Virus record (IMG/VR): IMGVR_UViG_3300035091_000016
Location: 1 to 44,076 of that record
DNA: 44,076 nt
Source: a virus
Direction: 5' to 3' (one strand)
Positions 29,216 through 37,696 of the stretch are shown here, piece by piece; positions within the stretch are counted from its first letter, which is position 1, and each line of letters starts with the position of its first letter. Under the pieces are notes generated by a model. It saw only the letters and a list, made by a program, of their open reading frames with translations, did not search any database and was not told the origin of the DNA. The position numbers and the translations under genes are program-made.

Positions 29216-31866
29216 TAGGCGGCACTCCCGGTCTGGTACAGGTTGTCCGTGCGGGCCATCCCGCGGACAAGGGTCTTGAACTTGCCCTCCTGGCCCGTAA
29301 CGTCCAGGCGGGACACCACCTCAATCTTTTGGCGGCGGGCGGCCACGGTGAGGGTTGCGTCCGCGGACCCCAGCGCCCCATCCATATCCACGCTCGGGCC
29401 GGAGATCCGAGTCCCCTTGAGGATGGCGGCCATCCGGGACGCGGCCCGGACAATGGAGTTGCGGTTGTCATCCATACCGACCGCCACGCCCTCGGGAATC
29501 CAGTGACCCACCTCCTTGGCCATCACCTTGGAGGGGGAGCCGATTCCCAATGCGTCTTGCACGCTATTCCAGATACCCGCGGCAAAGTTCTTGGCCTGGT
29601 TGTAAAGCCAATTGGCCCGCCCCGCAATGCCGTTCCAGATACCGGCAACGATGTTGTACCCAACGGAGAGCATGTTGTTATACAGCCCGGATACCGCGTT
29701 CCAGAGCCAGGAGCCGATGTTCCGGAACACGCCCGGGAGGTTGCGGATGTTGTTATAGATCCGCGTTCCCAGACCGCCGAAATAGGAACCGATGGCGTTT
29801 ACCCCGGAGCGGACCCACGCGGCGGCGGTATTCATCATGTTGGAAAACCAACGCTGGGCCGACTTGGGGAGGTTGGACAACCACGTGTCCACACCGCGGT
29901 ATAGGTTCTGGAACCACGCAATGACGTTGCGGACGTAGCCCGGGATGTTGCCCAGCCATTGGAGGAACCGGACCACCGCGACACCCGCGGCCCAGAAACC
30001 GTCAATGAACTCCGAGACCTTCTCTTGGTTCTCCGGGTTGGCAAGCCACTTGGCGATTGAGTCCAGGGTCTTCTTGAGCCCATCCCATCCGCCGGTTGCG
30101 GTACCCGTGCCAAAGAGGATGGAGATGACGGACCCCGCAATGGAGCCGATGTCCTCCAGCATGTCAAAGATGTCCCCGAGGATCTTGGCCGCCTCGGCCA
30201 TGAACGAGTCCAGGGAGCCATTGTCATCCATCTTGGCAATCCACTCGGAGAACCGAGTGATGATGCCCGCCACCTTGTCCCCGATGACATCCAGGATAGG
30301 CTTGGCCGCGCGGGTGAGTCGGCCCCACGCATCGACTAGCGGCCCCGCGATTGCCTGGCCGATCTTCCCGAGCATCCCCCGGAACGCATCCAGGCCCACC
30401 TCCATATTGGAGATGAACTGGGGGTCCGAGAGGGAGTCAAAGGCAGTCTTGACCACACCGTTGATGGTGTCCGCCATACCGCCCAACTGGCGCTTGAGGG
30501 CGGGCATCCAGCGGGAGGCCAACACGTCCAGCTTATCCGCGAGTCCCGCAAAGAGCCTCTGTTGCACATCGAGCCGGAGGGCATCAAACGCGGGCTTGAG
30601 TTCCTTGAGCTTGTCCAGGAACTCCTGGGCGGACCGCGCAATCTTGGGGAGGACCACGCCACCGAGGCCGCCGCCCGCCGAGGACGTGGCCGCAATCTTC
30701 TCCTTGAGGGACCGCTGGGCATCCCCGAGGCGCTGGACCGCGAGGGTATGCGCCTCGGTCGCGTCCTGGAGCGCGCGGGCCGCCTGGGCCTCCTCCTTCT
30801 TGGCGGCGGTTACCTCGTCCGAACCCTCAATCCCCTTGGCGGATGCGTCCTTGTATTCCTTACCGAGGTCATCCGCCTTGTCTGCCGCTTCCTCCAGGGC
30901 CAGGCGTTGCTTGTCCACGGCCATCTGGGCGCGCATGATCTCGTCCGGGTTCCCGCGACCCTGGGCCAGACGCAACTGTTGCTCGGCCTCAATGAGGCCC
31001 TGGGCCTCCTCCGCCTGATCTTGCTTGGCCTGGCGGTACTCCCGGTTGAGATCGGAGAGGCGTTCCTTGGCCACCTCGTGCGCCTTGGCCACGTTCTTCT
31101 GGGCCTCGGCCAGCGCCTTCTGGGCATCCGCCACATCGCGGCTGGACCGGGCCAGCTCCCGCTGGGCGGCCTCCACCGCGCGGATCTTGGGTGTCATGTC
31201 CACCTTGGGCGCGGCACCCCCACCGCCACCCCCGCCCCCGGTCTTGGGCGCGTTCATCGCGGCCCAGTTCTCCGAAAGGCCGGACATCCCCATCTTGAGG
31301 GTGGCAATGGCCGCGATGGCCCCGGACAACATGGCGGGGATGGCCGCCGCCGCACCGCCTAGCGCATAGAGTGCGGGCGCGGCCACCGTGCCAAAGAAGG
31401 CCAGGCCGATCCCCACCGCCACGAGGCCGGAGATGGACGAGATGAGGCCGGACACCGAGGAGCCCGCGGACGAGAGGGAGGACCCGAAATTGGAGGCCAT
31501 CCCGCCCACGCGGGAGAACATCCCCGCCAGGCCCCCCAGCTTCCGGTCCGCATCCTCCCCATCGTCACCCGTGTTCTTGAGTTCGTTGCGGATCTTGGTC
31601 AACTGGGAGACGAGGGCCTTATCCCTGTTGATCTTGCCAAAGAGGGTCTTGTCCCCGGTCCGCTCAAACTCCTCCGAGAGTGAGCGGACCCGGGCCTGTA
31701 CCTCGGCAATCTGGCGGTCCAGGTTCTCGGTGCCCGCCCCCGCCTTTTCCAGGGCCTCCTCCGCGGAGGCACCCGCCCCCTTGAAACCGCCCGCAATCTT
31801 GTCCAGGACGCGGCCCAGCCCGGAGTCACGCGCGATGACGTTAAAGATCAGGCTGGTATCCGCCAC
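29215..31866 (-). CDS. tape measure protein
   Basis: An 883-residue protein, the longest of the tail genes, immediately after the frameshifted chaperone gene. It has a long Glu/Lys/Ala coiled coil (about residues 200-390), hydrophobic Gly/Ala-rich segments (~125-180) and a C-terminal half with repeated amphipathic 'WLSNLPKSAQRWFSNM' and 'GIWNGIAGRANWLYNQ' units, as in many actinobacterial tape measures. At about 0.15 nm per residue the tail would be ~130 nm. GTG start at 31866 with GAGGAG 8 nt upstream. Confidence 0.9.
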   Translation of the reverse strand: MADTSLIFNVIARDSGLGRVLDKIAGGFKGAGASAEEALEKAGAGTENLDRQIAEVQARVRSLSEEFERTGDKTLFGKINRDKALVSQLTKIRNELKNTGDDGEDADRKLGGLAGMFSRVGGMASNFGSSLSSAGSSVSGLISSISGLVAVGIGLAFFGTVAAPALYALGGAAAAIPAMLSGAIAAIATLKMGMSGLSENWAAMNAPKTGGGGGGGGAAPKVDMTPKIRAVEAAQRELARSSRDVADAQKALAEAQKNVAKAHEVAKERLSDLNREYRQAKQDQAEEAQGLIEAEQQLRLAQGRGNPDEIMRAQMAVDKQRLALEEAADKADDLGKEYKDASAKGIEGSDEVTAAKKEEAQAARALQDATEAHTLAVQRLGDAQRSLKEKIAATSSAGGGLGGVVLPKIARSAQEFLDKLKELKPAFDALRLDVQQRLFAGLADKLDVLASRWMPALKRQLGGMADTINGVVKTAFDSLSDPQFISNMEVGLDAFRGMLGKIGQAIAGPLVDAWGRLTRAAKPILDVIGDKVAGIITRFSEWIAKMDDNGSLDSFMAEAAKILGDIFDMLEDIGSIAGSVISILFGTGTATGGWDGLKKTLDSIAKWLANPENQEKVSEFIDGFWAAGVAVVRFLQWLGNIPGYVRNVIAWFQNLYRGVDTWLSNLPKSAQRWFSNMMNTAAAWVRSGVNAIGSYFGGLGTRIYNNIRNLPGVFRNIGSWLWNAVSGLYNNMLSVGYNIVAGIWNGIAGRANWLYNQAKNFAAGIWNSVQDALGIGSPSKVMAKEVGHWIPEGVAVGMDDNRNSIVRAASRMAAILKGTRISGPSVDMDGALGSADATLTVAARRQKIEVVSRLDVTGQEGKFKTLVRGMARTDNLYQTGSAA

Positions 31867-31871
31867 GGGGA

Positions 31872-32461
31872 CTACTCCTCTTCCTGGGACTTACTCTCGT
31901 GCCGTTCCAGCCATCCGGAAAGGATGTGGAAGTCCTCCACGGCTAGGTCCGCCACCACATCGGGAGTCCACCCAAAGTGATAGGCGAACAGTCCTAGGAG
32001 CTTGACTCGCTTGTCTCCGAGGGGACCTCGGCTTTTCCCAGGTCCACGGCGGTCAACTCCTCGGTGGGCTTGAGGAGCCGCGTGGCAATCTCCATGTCCA
32101 GGCGGTCCAGGGTCTCGGCCTTGGCCGCGTCATCCATCGCGGACTCGGCCACCTGGCCGCGGAGCTTCTGGAGGTCCGCCACGGAGTAGTCCAGCTCCAG
32201 CTCCCCGAACATGAAATCCGGAACGTCCTCCATCTTGAAGGTGGGGTGTTCCAGGGAGAGGAGGTGCCACACGAGCACGCGGCGGGCCTTTGCCTCCCCG
32301 GCCTGGATCTCCGAGACCCACACGGCGTATCGCGCGCCGTACCGCTTCTCGATCATCTCGGCGCGGGACTGGCGGACGCGCTGGGGGTTGAACTCTTTCT
32401 CCCACCCCTCTCCGGCGCGCGGGGTTCCGTCCTCGTTCTCGGGCTTGTACGTCACTAGCAT
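31872..32461 (-). CDS. tail assembly chaperone, -1 frameshift product
   Basis: The extended (G-T type) product. Ribosomes slip back one base at GGGAAAA (32039-32033) after 143 codons and read 53 more residues, including 'KRVKLLGLFAYHFGW' and 'DVVADLAVEDFHILSGW', ending at the stop at 31874-31872. That part has no start codon of its own and good coding character, which supports frameshifting. In siphoviruses the ratio of the two products guides tail tube assembly around the tape measure. Confidence 0.82.
31994..32461 (-). CDS. tail assembly chaperone, short (G-type) form
   Basis: A 155-residue protein that ends at the in-frame TAG just past the slippery site. 'RVRQSRAEMIEKRYGARYAVW' and 'ARRVLVWHLLSLEHP' match the usual G-type chaperones of actinobacterial siphoviruses. 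The ATG at 32461 follows GGAAGG. It lies directly between the tail tube region and the tape measure gene, as expected. Confidence 0.82.
   Translation of the reverse strand: MLVTYKPENEDGTPRAGEGWEKEFNPQRVRQSRAEMIEKRYGARYAVWVSEIQAGEAKARRVLVWHLLSLEHPTFKMEDVPDFMFGELELDYSVADLQKLRGQVAESAMDDAAKAETLDRLDMEIATRLLKPTEELTAVDLGKAEVPSETSESSS
32033..32039 (-). promoter_or_regulatory. -1 frameshift slippery heptamer
   Basis: GGGAAAA in the phase G-GGA-AAA of the chaperone frame, a canonical X-XXY-YYZ site, 46 nt before the 0-frame stop. Confidence 0.85.
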
Positions 32462-32466
32462 GATCG

Positions 32467-32994
32467 TTAGACCTTCCTGGCTATGCGGTCCGCGGTTTGG
32501 TTCATGGCCGCCTCCACGGCGGCCTTGTACCTCGCTCGATGGGATCTTAGCGGCACGTCGAACCATCCGGGCTTGCCGACTTGCGCGACCCACCGAGGAG
32601 GTGGCATTGGTCCCGCAACGCCCTTGCCCAGGGGCCGCTGGACCACCGGGTGACGCCACCCTCCGGCCAACTGTGTGGTCTTGGGCGCGTTCTGGAAATT
32701 GCGGGGGGACTTCCCCTTGGCCACCTTCACCTTGACTTTGGCGGAGCGGGCCGAGAGGGACACCTGGGTCTTGACTTGCTTGGCGATGGAGGCTCGGAGT
32801 GGGCCTCCCTTTTGGAGGAGGCCCTTACTCGGCATGGACATAATCGATGCCTTGGCCTCCTCCGCCGCCGGGGTGACCGCCGCACGGAGGTTCCTCACGA
32901 ACTCCCGGCGCATGACCTGGCCATCCTCCTCGTACTTGATGGCCAGCGCCAGGTCCGCCAGTTCCCGTGAGGACACCTCCGCGCGAACGACCAT
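32467..32994 (-). CDS. neck/tail-completion protein, HK97 gp10-like
   Basis: A 175-residue basic protein. 'MRREFVRNLRAAVTPAAEEAK' then a Lys/Arg-rich 'VSLSARSAKVKVKVAKGK' and a C-terminal helix follow the layout of the HK97 gp10 family, which helps join head and tail. The family call is by pattern. Start ATG at 32994 lies just after the stop of the tail tube gene; no strong Shine-Dalgarno site is seen. Confidence 0.65.
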   Translation of the reverse strand: MVVRAEVSSRELADLALAIKYEEDGQVMRREFVRNLRAAVTPAAEEAKASIMSMPSKGLLQKGGPLRASIAKQVKTQVSLSARSAKVKVKVAKGKSPRNFQNAPKTTQLAGGWRHPVVQRPLGKGVAGPMPPPRWVAQVGKPGWFDVPLRSHRARYKAAVEAAMNQTADRIARKV

Positions 32995-32998
32995 GCCG

Positions 32999-33412
32999 CT
33001 ACGCCGTAGCCCGAGCGACCGCGCCCGTGGTGGGCCAGGTGAGCCCGCCAGTTTCCGCGGTGTCACCCACGGAGCCGGAGATCGGCGCGTACTGGCGGAG
33101 GTTGAGCGCGCCCGTGTACTTCGGGTTGTTCACGCCCACAACCGCGTTGTTCATCCGGACCTCAAAGGTGGGCTGGGTACCGAACAGGGGGAAGAGGATG
33201 GAGTCCAGGGCCGCCGCCGCCATGTCTTGCTTGAAGGTCACGGCGACCGTGCCCGACTTGATGCCGGACAGTTCCTCGTGCCACCCGCCGGAGCCAAAGG
33301 TGGTGGTGTCCTTGGACTCCGCCTCAAGCGAGAACTCGATGCGGGAGCAGTAGGACGTGACATCGGTACCGCCGATTGACAGGAACGACGCCAGCATCAC
33401 GGACTTAGCCAT
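32999..33412 (-). CDS. tail tube-like protein B
   Basis: A 137-residue protein that shares the block 'AESKDTTTF..GWHEELSGIKSGTV' with the next gene upstream (33427-34164), so the two are paralogues. AGGAG lies 7 nt before the ATG at 33412. The short length fits a compact tail tube protein; the longer paralogue has an added C-terminal domain. Which of the two forms the main tube cannot be told from sequence. Confidence 0.75.
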   Translation of the reverse strand: MAKSVMLASFLSIGGTDVTSYCSRIEFSLEAESKDTTTFGSGGWHEELSGIKSGTVAVTFKQDMAAAALDSILFPLFGTQPTFEVRMNNAVVGVNNPKYTGALNLRQYAPISGSVGDTAETGGLTWPTTGAVARATA

Positions 33413-33426
33413 GATCAAACTCCTAA

Positions 33427-34164
33427 CTAGGCTGAGACACCGAGGGCGCTCATGAACAACAGGGACGGGGTGGTACCGGAGATGGTCCAGGTGGCCCGGT
33501 AGAACGTGTCAGTGATCGGGCCACCGATGCGGAAGACCTGGCCGCCAATGGCGGATTGAGAGTTGAACGTGAGTCGCGTGGTGGGAGAAGTCATCCCCAC
33601 CACGGCCGAGGACTGGATGGTGAGGGTGACCGCCGGAGTGGTCCCCGAGAGGGACATGACGTGGAGGGTTCCCACGAGGAACTGGCCCGCCAGGACCGCG
33701 GGGAGCTGGAACACCGAGGAGTTGCCGGTTGCGGTCCGCGGAGTGGGGGTTCCCATCACGACACCCCGGCCCAGACCCCAGGTGCCAACCCACTTGCCGG
33801 ACCACGGGATCACGTCTCCCACGGACCCGCCCAGGGAGTACGAGGTCCGGTTAAACGCGGTCATGTACGCCAGCGCGCCATCCGCGGCGGTCTGGGGGCA
33901 GAGGGTGAGCGGGGACACGGAGCCCAGGTTGGCAAAGGCGGAGTCATCCACCATGCTGGCGTCCCCGGCCTCCCACTGGCCCGCCGCGTTCACGGTCACA
34001 GTCTTGATGCCGGACAGTTCCTCGTGCCAGACCTGGCCCGAGGGGGCAAAGGCGGTGGCGTCCTTGGACTCCGCCTCCATACCGATCTCGGCCCGATTGG
34101 ACCGGGTAGTGAGGTCCGCACCCGCGCTAAAGGTCCGGACGTTCTGTAGCGTGAACTTGGACAT
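33427..34164 (-). CDS. tail tube-like protein A with extra C-terminal domain
   Basis: A 245-residue protein. The N-terminal ~110 residues hold 'AEIGMEAESKDATAF' and 'WHEELSGIKTVTV', paralogous to the 32999 protein. The C-terminal ~110 residues are Gly/Thr/Ser-rich beta strands ending 'SLLFMSALGVSA', possibly an Ig-like or decoration domain on the tail surface. It starts 3 nt after the preceding stop. Confidence 0.75.
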   Translation of the reverse strand: MSKFTLQNVRTFSAGADLTTRSNRAEIGMEAESKDATAFAPSGQVWHEELSGIKTVTVNAAGQWEAGDASMVDDSAFANLGSVSPLTLCPQTAADGALAYMTAFNRTSYSLGGSVGDVIPWSGKWVGTWGLGRGVVMGTPTPRTATGNSSVFQLPAVLAGQFLVGTLHVMSLSGTTPAVTLTIQSSAVVGMTSPTTRLTFNSQSAIGGQVFRIGGPITDTFYRATWTISGTTPSLLFMSALGVSA

Positions 34165-34167
34165 GCC

Positions 34168-34641
34168 TCAACTCACAATCACGCGGACGGAAAGGTTTGC
34201 GCCGTACAGGGTGCCGTTATCCCCTACGGAGATCATGCCGTAACCCGAGATGTCGAATAGGTACAGGTCATCCGCGGCACCATCCAGCGCCTCCACCCCG
34301 GGCTCCCCCCGCATATCCCATATGGCCTTGCGGACCTTGCCGTTCCGCGAGAGGAGCGCGTCCAGGAGTTTCTGGCCACTCTCATCCTCAACGGTGGAGG
34401 AGAACACGGAGATGGTGACCACCATCTCCTCCATACCCGGCCCCGCCGCATTGCCCATCGTCCGGCTAGGCGTGATCTGCACTTCCCCCACGCAAATGGC
34501 GGGCAAGTGCATTGAGTCCGGGACGCCGTAGTAAACGTCAATCCCCTTGGGCATCCACGCCTTGAATGCGGACACCATTGCTTTCTTGATGGCACCGACT
34601 TCCCCGCCATCACCCAGGAGCGCTAGAAGGTCATTCATCAT
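34168..34641 (-). CDS. tail terminator/head-tail joining protein
   Basis: A 157-residue protein between the connector and tail tube genes, the usual place of the tail terminator. It has an N-terminal helix ('AIKKAMVSAFKAW') and beta strands ('MEEMVVTISVFSST'), with the pattern of the minor tail/tail terminator fold in actinobacterial phages. The ATG overlaps the upstream stop (ATGA). The call rests on position and general pattern. Confidence 0.65.
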   Translation of the reverse strand: MMNDLLALLGDGGEVGAIKKAMVSAFKAWMPKGIDVYYGVPDSMHLPAICVGEVQITPSRTMGNAAGPGMEEMVVTISVFSSTVEDESGQKLLDALLSRNGKVRKAIWDMRGEPGVEALDGAADDLYLFDISGYGMISVGDNGTLYGANLSVRVIVS

Positions 34642-35516
34642 GCGAACCCGGGAGTGATGAACGGGAAGAGGAGGGCGTGAATGTCGGGGTCCGTGCGGGA
34701 TACCCGAACGGCACCCCAGTCCGCCGAGGTGATGACACCTTGCGGGGAGTCCTTGCGCCGGTAAAGGCGGGCGGCCAGCATCCGGCACGCCAGCTCAATC
34801 TGGCTCGGCGTGCTCGGGTATCCCCAGCGGGCGGTCACCTGGATGGAGTCGATGGAGGAAAGGCCGGAGGTGGTCACGCCAATCCACTCAATGGGCTCCC
34901 CCATCGAGACCGCGCTTGGCGGGCCATACATATACGTCCCATTGGCCCACGTGGTGTATATCCCCGTGAACGCATTACCGCCGCCAACCACGAGTCCCGT
35001 TGCCGAGGCGATGGGTCCGGCCGAGATGGCGGACCGGTTGAGGCCGATGGACCGCGTGTTGCCCGCCAGCTCCACCACGCGGGTACTGGCCACCGCGTCC
35101 GGACGGAAGGCCCCGGGCCAGAGGCCGCACTCCGCATCGATCATGCGGGACGCGGCCAGGATGCTGGCCGAGATCATCTCGTCCCGGTCATCGGTGGTGA
35201 GCTTGCCAATCTGGGAGCGGACCAAGGCCAACTCGGCGTACTGGCCAGCGCTCTGGCCAACCACGAGAAAGGTCCCGGTGGCCACGTCCGTGATGGTGCC
35301 GCTGGCCACCCATTTCCAGGTGTACTCCCCGATGGCCAAAGGGACGTACGTGGCCGCGTCGTACTGGCCAAGCTCCGTGGCCACCGTGGCCACCGTGTCC
35401 ACGGTCCCGTTTGGCCGCGTGACCGTGAGGACCACGGTGGTGGCCACCGGGTCACCGTTGCGGTCCGTGGCCAGGTAGCGGAGCGGCACCCCGTCCCCGA
35501 GTTCGTAGGTAGTCAC
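34638..35516 (-). CDS. head-tail connector with Ig-like N-terminus
   Basis: A 292-residue protein. The first ~105 residues ('LRYLATDRNGDPVATTVV' ... 'GEYTWKWVASGT') look like an Ig-like beta sandwich. The rest, with 'DDRDEMISASILAASRMID' and a C-terminal helix ending in a basic patch, resembles the HK97 gp6/SPP1 gp15 connector group. GTG start at 35516, GGAGGGG 7 nt upstream; it overlaps the preceding stop. The first domain carries ten TGGCCA hexamers. Confidence 0.72.
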   Translation of the reverse strand: MTTYELGDGVPLRYLATDRNGDPVATTVVLTVTRPNGTVDTVATVATELGQYDAATYVPLAIGEYTWKWVASGTITDVATGTFLVVGQSAGQYAELALVRSQIGKLTTDDRDEMISASILAASRMIDAECGLWPGAFRPDAVASTRVVELAGNTRSIGLNRSAISAGPIASATGLVVGGGNAFTGIYTTWANGTYMYGPPSAVSMGEPIEWIGVTTSGLSSIDSIQVTARWGYPSTPSQIELACRMLAARLYRRKDSPQGVITSADWGAVRVSRTDPDIHALLFPFITPGFA

Positions 35517-36380
35517 GAGACAACCCCTCCAAGATCCGCCACACGCGCGTCCAGGTGAGTCTGGCGCATCGGTGGTGTGCGTGTCACCGAGAACCCGCCG
35601 TTGAGGCCCCCAGCGCCTCCGTGGCGGGCCTGGCGCGCTGGAGCCCAACGAGACCACCGCCCGGGGCGGGCTGAGGACGGGGGCACCGATCCAGCCCGCC
35701 CAGCGGGCGGTGGCGGCGGGCCGGTTCCGCTGGCGGGCTTCCCCGGTCCACGAGGGCCAGGGTACGGCACGGGGGCGCTCACGAGGTGGCCGCCTGGCCG
35801 CCGGAGCTGGCCACGATGATCTGGCGGGACGGGGTGGCCACGATGGGCCGCCCGCGGCCAGAGCTGGCCAGGATGACGTGGCCAGGCGCGTCCGTGGCCA
35901 CCGGGGCCAACGTGGATGGCTGGCCAATGGCCACGGGGATGGCCAGACCGGTGGGCGTGGCCACTCTGGCCAACGATGCCGAGGGTTGGCCAAGGGACAG
36001 AGGGATGGCCAACCCGGACGGACTCACCCCCGCGGGGCCAACGGTTGGTTGGCCAAGGGCCACGGGGATGGCCAGACCCCCCGGCGCGGCGGTCCTACCG
36101 AGGGCCGCCGCCGGTTGGCCAAGTGCCACCGGGACCGCGAGTCCGCCCGGAGTAGTGGACAGACCGAGGGCCGCCGTCGGGGTGCCGAGGGAGACCGGGA
36201 TGGCCTGGCCACTCGGGGATGCGGAGGGGAGCCCGGAGTCCGGTTGAAACACAAGGTCCGTGAAATAGCAACCATTGTTGAATGCGGACCCCGGGTACGC
36301 GATATCGGGGCCGGTAGAGAACCGGCCCGCGGACGCCTCGGCCGTGATGTCCCCGCGCGTAATGGGGGAGCCGAAATAGG
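35240..36380. repeat. TGGCCA clusters in head-tail genes
   Basis: About 27 TGGCCA hexamers in 1.1 kb, in two groups (35,240-35,475 and 35,805-36,375). The second group coincides with ~20-residue tandem repeats of the DUF4082-like protein. Confidence 0.7.
35513..35782 (-). CDS. proline-rich small head-tail protein, 89 aa
   Basis: A low-complexity Pro/Gly/Arg/Ala protein with a more ordered end ('RQTHLDARVADLGGVVS'). No family recognised. It is credible as a gene because its GTG overlaps the preceding stop and its stop overlaps the next GTG, both as GTGA. It may be a flexible linker or a short head-surface protein. Confidence 0.5.
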   Translation of the reverse strand: MSAPVPYPGPRGPGKPASGTGPPPPPAGRAGSVPPSSARPGRWSRWAPARQARHGGAGGLNGGFSVTRTPPMRQTHLDARVADLGGVVS

Positions 36381-36708
36381 CCGGGGTGGCCACGTACTTA
36401 TTGGGGGTCCAGTACACCGCCATGTACGATTCCGTGGGCACAATGGGGATGCCCGCGGGGAGAGCAAAGGTATTCCACGCCGATACCGTGTATGAGGAAT
36501 AGGTCTGGACCGTGAGGAGTGACGTGTCACTCTGCCGATAGAGACCCCACTTGACATCCCCGGACACGGTATCCGCCGCACGGAACCGAGCATGAGTCAC
36601 CGTGCCCGCAACCCCCACGGAGAATCGGAATCCGAGGGATAGGGCAACCGCGTCATCAAAGTTCGGTCCGGCGGGGACTTCCGAGTCATCGTGGAATGTC
36701 TGGGACAT
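35779..36708 (-). CDS. DUF4082-like protein with tandem repeats
   Basis: A 309-residue protein. Residues ~20-150 ('LGFRFSVGVAGTVTHARFR', 'VKWGLYRQSDTSLLTVQTY', 'AWNTFALPAGIPIVPTESYM') resemble DUF4082 domains, beta sandwiches that occur in secreted and phage surface proteins. Residues ~165-270 are about five ~20-residue repeats with core GLAIPVALGQP. It stands between the decoration-like and connector genes, so it may decorate the head or neck surface. No clear ribosome binding site. Confidence 0.7.
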   Translation of the reverse strand: MSQTFHDDSEVPAGPNFDDAVALSLGFRFSVGVAGTVTHARFRAADTVSGDVKWGLYRQSDTSLLTVQTYSSYTVSAWNTFALPAGIPIVPTESYMAVYWTPNKYVATPAYFGSPITRGDITAEASAGRFSTGPDIAYPGSAFNNGCYFTDLVFQPDSGLPSASPSGQAIPVSLGTPTAALGLSTTPGGLAVPVALGQPAAALGRTAAPGGLAIPVALGQPTVGPAGVSPSGLAIPLSLGQPSASLARVATPTGLAIPVAIGQPSTLAPVATDAPGHVILASSGRGRPIVATPSRQIIVASSGGQAATS

Positions 36709-36717
36709 GGGCGGGGG

Positions 36718-37140
36718 TCACCCCACCTTGAGGATCTTGTTGGTGCCGTTGTCCCACGTGATCGGAGTCGCGCCGGACCCGGGCTGAATGGGGAGGCCGG
36801 TTCCCGAGTCCAGGTACGCAATGACCCGCTGGGCCGAGGCCGCCACATCGGCACCGCCGCCCACGGCCGATGCCTGGAATACGAGGATGCCGTGATCCAC
36901 CGCGGAGGCGACCGTGGTAACCGTGGTGTCCGCCGCATCCACGGTGCCGCCGGTAACCGTCACGGAGAGGGCCGCACTCGTGCCGTTGATGGTGCCGCCC
37001 GCGCCGGTTACGTCACTCACGAACTTGTGGGCGGCACTGAATGTGTACCCACGGACAAACGCGGCCTTGAATACCGCGGTGTCCATGTCAATCTCCCCCT
37101 TGAGCCAACCCTCAATGCCGGGGGTAAAGTATCCGCTCAT
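36718..37140 (-). CDS. head decoration/structural protein
   Basis: A 140-residue protein with the layout 'YFTPGIEGWLKGEIDMDTA' ... 'VIAYLDSGTGLPIQPG' ... 'ITWDNGTNKILKVG', common in actinobacterial siphoviruses near the capsid gene and presumed structural. AAGGA precedes the ATG at 37140. The role as capsid decoration or accessory is inferred from position. Confidence 0.68.
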   Translation of the reverse strand: MSGYFTPGIEGWLKGEIDMDTAVFKAAFVRGYTFSAAHKFVSDVTGAGGTINGTSAALSVTVTGGTVDAADTTVTTVASAVDHGILVFQASAVGGGADVAASAQRVIAYLDSGTGLPIQPGSGATPITWDNGTNKILKVG

Positions 37141-37177
37141 TCCTTGCGCTCCTGGCGTTGAGGTGGCCTATCGGGAC

Positions 37178-37210
37178 GGACCCCGGCCCCCTCGCGGGGA
37201 ACCGGGGTCC
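37178..37210 (-). terminator. terminator hairpin in the late operon
   Basis: GGACCCCGG (37178-37186) pairs with CCGGGGTCC (37202-37210), with inner CCCC/GGGG, after the 37217 gene. It may lower expression of the downstream tail genes relative to the capsid. Confidence 0.6.
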
Positions 37211-37216
37211 GGTTGA

Positions 37217-37696
37217 TCAGCGGGTGGTCTGGTCACCCGAGGTGGTGGCGGTGCGCTTGTTGGCGTCCGCCTTGGCACCCCGCGGGGCGGCCACGGCGCT
37301 GGCCTCCTGCACGGGCTGGGCCGACTCGTCCGCCTTCTCGTTGGCGCGCACGAACCCCTCCTCCACGAACTCGGAGAGACCCTGGCGGGCCTCCTTGGGG
37401 GTGACCGGGGACTCCGCCTCGGCCCGCCGGACCGCCGCCGCCGCCTCGGCCTGGAGCTGGGGGCCGGGGGTGGCCGCCGGAGCGCCGTGGATGATGCTGC
37501 CCGCCGCCGCCCGGTCCCGGGCCGCCCGCGCGTTGTTCTCCATCTGGGCCACGCTCTGGGGGGTGCCGTCCGGGTGGACGTAACCCTCATCGCCCGGAAC
37601 GGGCCACGCCCGGTCTCCCTGCTGCTGGACCGCGGTCTGGGGGGAGTCCTCCGCGAGATCCAGGCTCGGGTCCGGGATGTTGTCTGCCTTGGCCAT
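37217..37696 (-). CDS. hypothetical head protein, 159 aa
   Basis: A highly charged, Ala/Glu-rich helical protein with probable disorder at both ends; 'EARQGLSEFVEEGFVRANEK' is the most ordered stretch. No family recognised. ATG at 37696 shares a base with the preceding stop and has AGGAGG 6 nt upstream; GTG 37699 is an alternative. It follows the small head gene after the capsid, in the head part of the operon. Confidence 0.65.
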   Translation of the reverse strand: MAKADNIPDPSLDLAEDSPQTAVQQQGDRAWPVPGDEGYVHPDGTPQSVAQMENNARAARDRAAAGSIIHGAPAATPGPQLQAEAAAAVRRAEAESPVTPKEARQGLSEFVEEGFVRANEKADESAQPVQEASAVAAPRGAKADANKRTATTSGDQTTR

